A stretch of DNA of 35,996 bases, from contig JAJPJF010000128.1 of NCBI GenBank assembly GCA_021324415.1, positions 1 to 35,996 of the forward strand, read 5' to 3'. This DNA comes from Nostocales cyanobacterium Centralia_MAG_434 (GTDB taxonomy: Bacteria > Cyanobacteriota > Cyanobacteriia > Cyanobacteriales > Nostocaceae). How positions within the stretch are numbered: position 1 is the stretch's first letter; each line of letters opens with the position of its first letter. Position numbers and translations under genes: made by a program. A model generated the notes under the pieces. That model made no database searches and was not told the origin of the DNA. It saw only the letters and a list, made by a program, of their open reading frames with translations. Positions 34,186 to 35,996 of this stretch are shown here, piece by piece.

Positions 34186-34197
34186 CAAACCAATTTT

Positions 34198-35049
34198 ATG
34201 AAAAAACTCTGGTCTATTGGTTTTCTACCCATGAAAAGAAGACAAATTGTACGCTTGCTTGCCACATCTTTCGTTGGTGGGTTACTCCTAACGCTTGGCT
34301 TGCGATTGATGAATCCCTTTCCGGTAGTAGCACAATCCAACAACACCATACTGGTATCAGCTGCTGCCAGCTTAAAAGATGCATTGACAGAAATTAAGCC
34401 GATTTACCAGCAAAGTAAATCAAATATTAATATCAATTATAACTTTGGTGCTTCCGGTGCTTTGCAGCAACAGATTGAGCAAGGTGCGCCCGTGGACGTC
34501 TTTATTTCTGCTGGTAAAAAGCAAATGGATGCATTGGAGCAAAAAGGTCTATTGGTTCCGGGTACTCGTACCAATTTGGCAAATAACCGTTTAGTTTTGA
34601 TTGTGCCTAGCAATAGTAATCTTGGTATCAGTAACTTTAGCAACCTCACAGACTCTAAAGTGAAACGGATTGCAATTGGCGAACCTAGAAGTGTCCCAGC
34701 TGGGCAATACGCTGAGCAAGTCTTAACAAAATTGAACATTTATGAACAGGTAAAGCCCAAATTAGTTTTAGCCAACAACGTCCGACAAGTCTTGGCATCT
34801 GTTGAAAGTGGCAACGCTGATGCTGGGTTAGTTTATGCCTCTGATGCCAAAATCTCCAACAAGGTAAAAGTTGCAGTCGTTGCTGACGAAAAATACCATT
34901 CCCCGATTGTCTACCCAATGGCCGTTCTGAAAAGTAGTAAAAATGTTGATGCGGCAAAAGCGTTTGTCCAGTTTTTATCTGCTGACCAAGCTCAAAATAT
35001 ACTTCAGAAATATGGCTTTCTTGCTAAAACTTCAGTAGGCAGGAGGTGA
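34198..35049 (+). CDS. modA: Molybdate ABC transporter substrate-binding protein
   Basis: Periplasmic molybdate (and tungstate) binding protein that feeds ModB/ModC. 283 residues. N-terminal basic stretch with KRRQIVRLLATS and a hydrophobic core to VVAQ gives a signal peptide cleaved near residue 46. The ModA pattern follows: ILVSAAASLKDALTEI, FGASGALQQQIEQGAPVDVFISAG, NRLVLIVP, RIAIGEPRSVPAGQYAEQVL, ESGNADAGLVYASDA and YPMAVLKSS. The ATG at 34198 is used; a second ATG at 34231 (MKRRQIV) is equally good and would give a shorter leader. The molybdenum need fits nitrate reductase or nitrogenase. modB follows after 136 bp. Confidence 0.95.
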   Translation: MKKLWSIGFLPMKRRQIVRLLATSFVGGLLLTLGLRLMNPFPVVAQSNNTILVSAAASLKDALTEIKPIYQQSKSNININYNFGASGALQQQIEQGAPVDVFISAGKKQMDALEQKGLLVPGTRTNLANNRLVLIVPSNSNLGISNFSNLTDSKVKRIAIGEPRSVPAGQYAEQVLTKLNIYEQVKPKLVLANNVRQVLASVESGNADAGLVYASDAKISNKVKVAVVADEKYHSPIVYPMAVLKSSKNVDAAKAFVQFLSADQAQNILQKYGFLAKTSVGRR

Positions 35050-35050
35050 G

Positions 35051-35131
35051 GAGTTGGGAGTTAGGAGTTAGAAGTTAGGAATGTTCTTTGCAGGACACTT
35101 GTTTTGGGCGGGGTTTAAATCCCCGTCTAAA
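35051..35131 (+). repeat. GAGTTAG heptamers and a C/G-rich inverted repeat
   Basis: GAGTTGG, GAGTTAG, GAGTTAG and AAGTTAG run from 35051 to 35078. Near 35106-35126 GGCGGGG and CCCCGTC form an imperfect hairpin around TTTAAAT. Both are dispersed-type repeats within the modA-modB gap; no gene seen. Confidence 0.75.
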
Positions 35132-35185
35132 ACCTGTCTGTTCCCTGTTGCCTTTTGACATCTACTATCTAGGTTGAATTCAATT

Positions 35186-35996
35186 ATGCCCCTTGACCTT
35201 TCCCCCCTGTGGATCTCCCTGAAAGTCTCTTTGCTTGCCACATTTTTTACCTTCTTCCTTGGTATTGCGGCTGCTTATTGGATGCTGGGATATCGAGGCA
35301 AAGGGAAATCCTTGATTGAGGGTATATTTGTCTCTCCCCTAATTTTGCCTCCTACGGTCGTTGGCTTTTTACTGCTATTGCTATTTGGCAAAAATGGTCC
35401 TTTCGGGGAACTGATAGAGTCTTTGCACTTTAGTGTTGTCTTCACCTGGTATGGTGCAGCGATCGCAGCCACAGTGGTTTCCTTTCCACTTATGTACAAA
35501 ACTGCACAAGGTGCTTTTGCACAAATTGATCAAAGCATGCTACAGGTCGCCAGAACTTTGGGAGCAACAGAATTGTCAATATTTTGGCAAATCACCTTAC
35601 CATTAGCATTTCCTGGAATCTTAGCAGCAACAACTCTAGCTTTTGCTCGTGCTTTGGGTGAATTCGGCGCGACTCTAATGCTAGCAGGCAATATTCCTGG
35701 ACAAACCCAAACAATCCCCATGGCAATCTATTTTGCTGTGGAAGCTGGCGCAATGAACGAAGCCTGGTTCTGGGCAATAGTAATTATGAGTATTTCCCTA
35801 TCTGGGATTGTAGCAGTCAACATCTGGCAAGAAATTAGAGACAAAAGGAGAGGAAAAAGTAAGACAACCCAAATACGAAAGGAGACATCCCCCTTGTCCT
35901 CCTTGTCCCCCCCCCCCCCCCCATCCCCCCCCCTCCTAAAAATTCCAAAAAAAACCCCCCGGTTTTCACTAAAAAATTCTTTTTTAACAAAACAGA
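35186..35996 (+). CDS. modB: Molybdate ABC transporter permease ModB, runs off the window
   Basis: Inner-membrane permease of the molybdate importer. From ATG 35186 the frame reads MPLDLSPLWISLKVSLLATF with several hydrophobic helices: FFTFFLGIAAAYWML, ILPPTVVGFLLLLLFG, AAIAATVVSFPLMY and AWFWAIVIMSISLSGIVAV. The EAA-type loop that contacts ModC is VARTLGATELSIFWQITLPLAFPGILAATTLAFARALGEFG. The ModB part ends near residue 220 (about 35850). The frame then stays open through CCTTGTCC repeats and poly-C to the edge without a stop. The terminal part is probably poor consensus or the start of a linker to ModC, which is fused to ModB in some Anabaena relatives. ModB call firm; the 3' end unknown. 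Confidence 0.92.
   Translation, partial: MPLDLSPLWISLKVSLLATFFTFFLGIAAAYWMLGYRGKGKSLIEGIFVSPLILPPTVVGFLLLLLFGKNGPFGELIESLHFSVVFTWYGAAIAATVVSFPLMYKTAQGAFAQIDQSMLQVARTLGATELSIFWQITLPLAFPGILAATTLAFARALGEFGATLMLAGNIPGQTQTIPMAIYFAVEAGAMNEAWFWAIVIMSISLSGIVAVNIWQEIRDKRRGKSKTTQIRKETSPLSSLSPPPPPSPPLLKIPKKTPRFSLKNSFLTKQ
35886..35996. repeat. Low-complexity contig end with minisatellite
   Basis: CCCCCTTGTCCTCCTTGTCCC is the complement of the nonamer array at 26852, followed by long C runs and mixed A/T homopolymers. Together with the window start, it indicates that the contig ends in the same repeat family. The frame through this part should not be trusted. Confidence 0.7.

Overview
The window looks like one contig from a filamentous, probably heterocyst-forming (Nostocales-type) cyanobacterium. 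Seen in sequence: many HIP1 octamers (GCGATCGC, for example near 284, 1026 and 1064), many short tandem heptamer arrays between genes, and cyanobacterial families such as an SLH/OprB porin, DUF502, and the hormogonium polysaccharide (Hps) proteins. Both ends run into low-complexity G- or C-rich sequence next to a GGRGGACAA-type repeat, so the assembly probably broke in repeats. About 29 protein genes or gene fragments are supported, all on the plus strand except cobS and the RHH-TOBE gene. No rRNA, tRNA or CRISPR was recognised.

Layout. 1-4.6 kb: a porin with a lost 5' end, then clpB. 4.7-7.9 kb: three tightly packed glycosyltransferase genes. 8.2-10.7 kb: htpG and rpmB, each with a strong terminator. 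10.9-23.0 kb: the core of a hormogonium polysaccharide locus: hpsA (giant pilin-like secreted protein), hpsB, hpsC and hpsD (pseudopilins), hpsE (glycosyltransferase), a second HpsD-like pseudopilin, an HpsJ-like membrane protein and a WaaE-like glycosyltransferase. Two decayed coding fragments lie between these genes. 23.4-26.8 kb: a housekeeping run of DUF502, nusB and ftsY. 27.4-30.7 kb: a GAF-SpoIIE phosphatase, an SmtB/ArsR metal sensor, comF and a small secreted PPC-domain protein. 30.8-33.7 kb: cobS (minus), a conserved hypothetical and tgt. 33.7-36.0 kb: a minus-strand RHH-TOBE gene divergent from modA, followed by modB, which runs off the end.

How it works together. The hps genes and four to five glycosyltransferases probably make and export the polysaccharide used in gliding by motile filaments (hormogonia); the pseudopilins and HpsA link this to a type IV pilus-like export machine. 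The locus is split by htpG-rpmB and carries related copies of HpsE and of HpsD, with a possible remnant of a third HpsE, which suggests module duplication and decay. The most promising undescribed item is the RHH-TOBE protein: a ribbon-helix-helix DNA-binding segment fused to a molybdate-binding Mop domain, divergent from modA across a 65-bp gap with repeated TTACCA/TGGTAA half-sites. It could be a molybdate-responsive regulator built unlike ModE.
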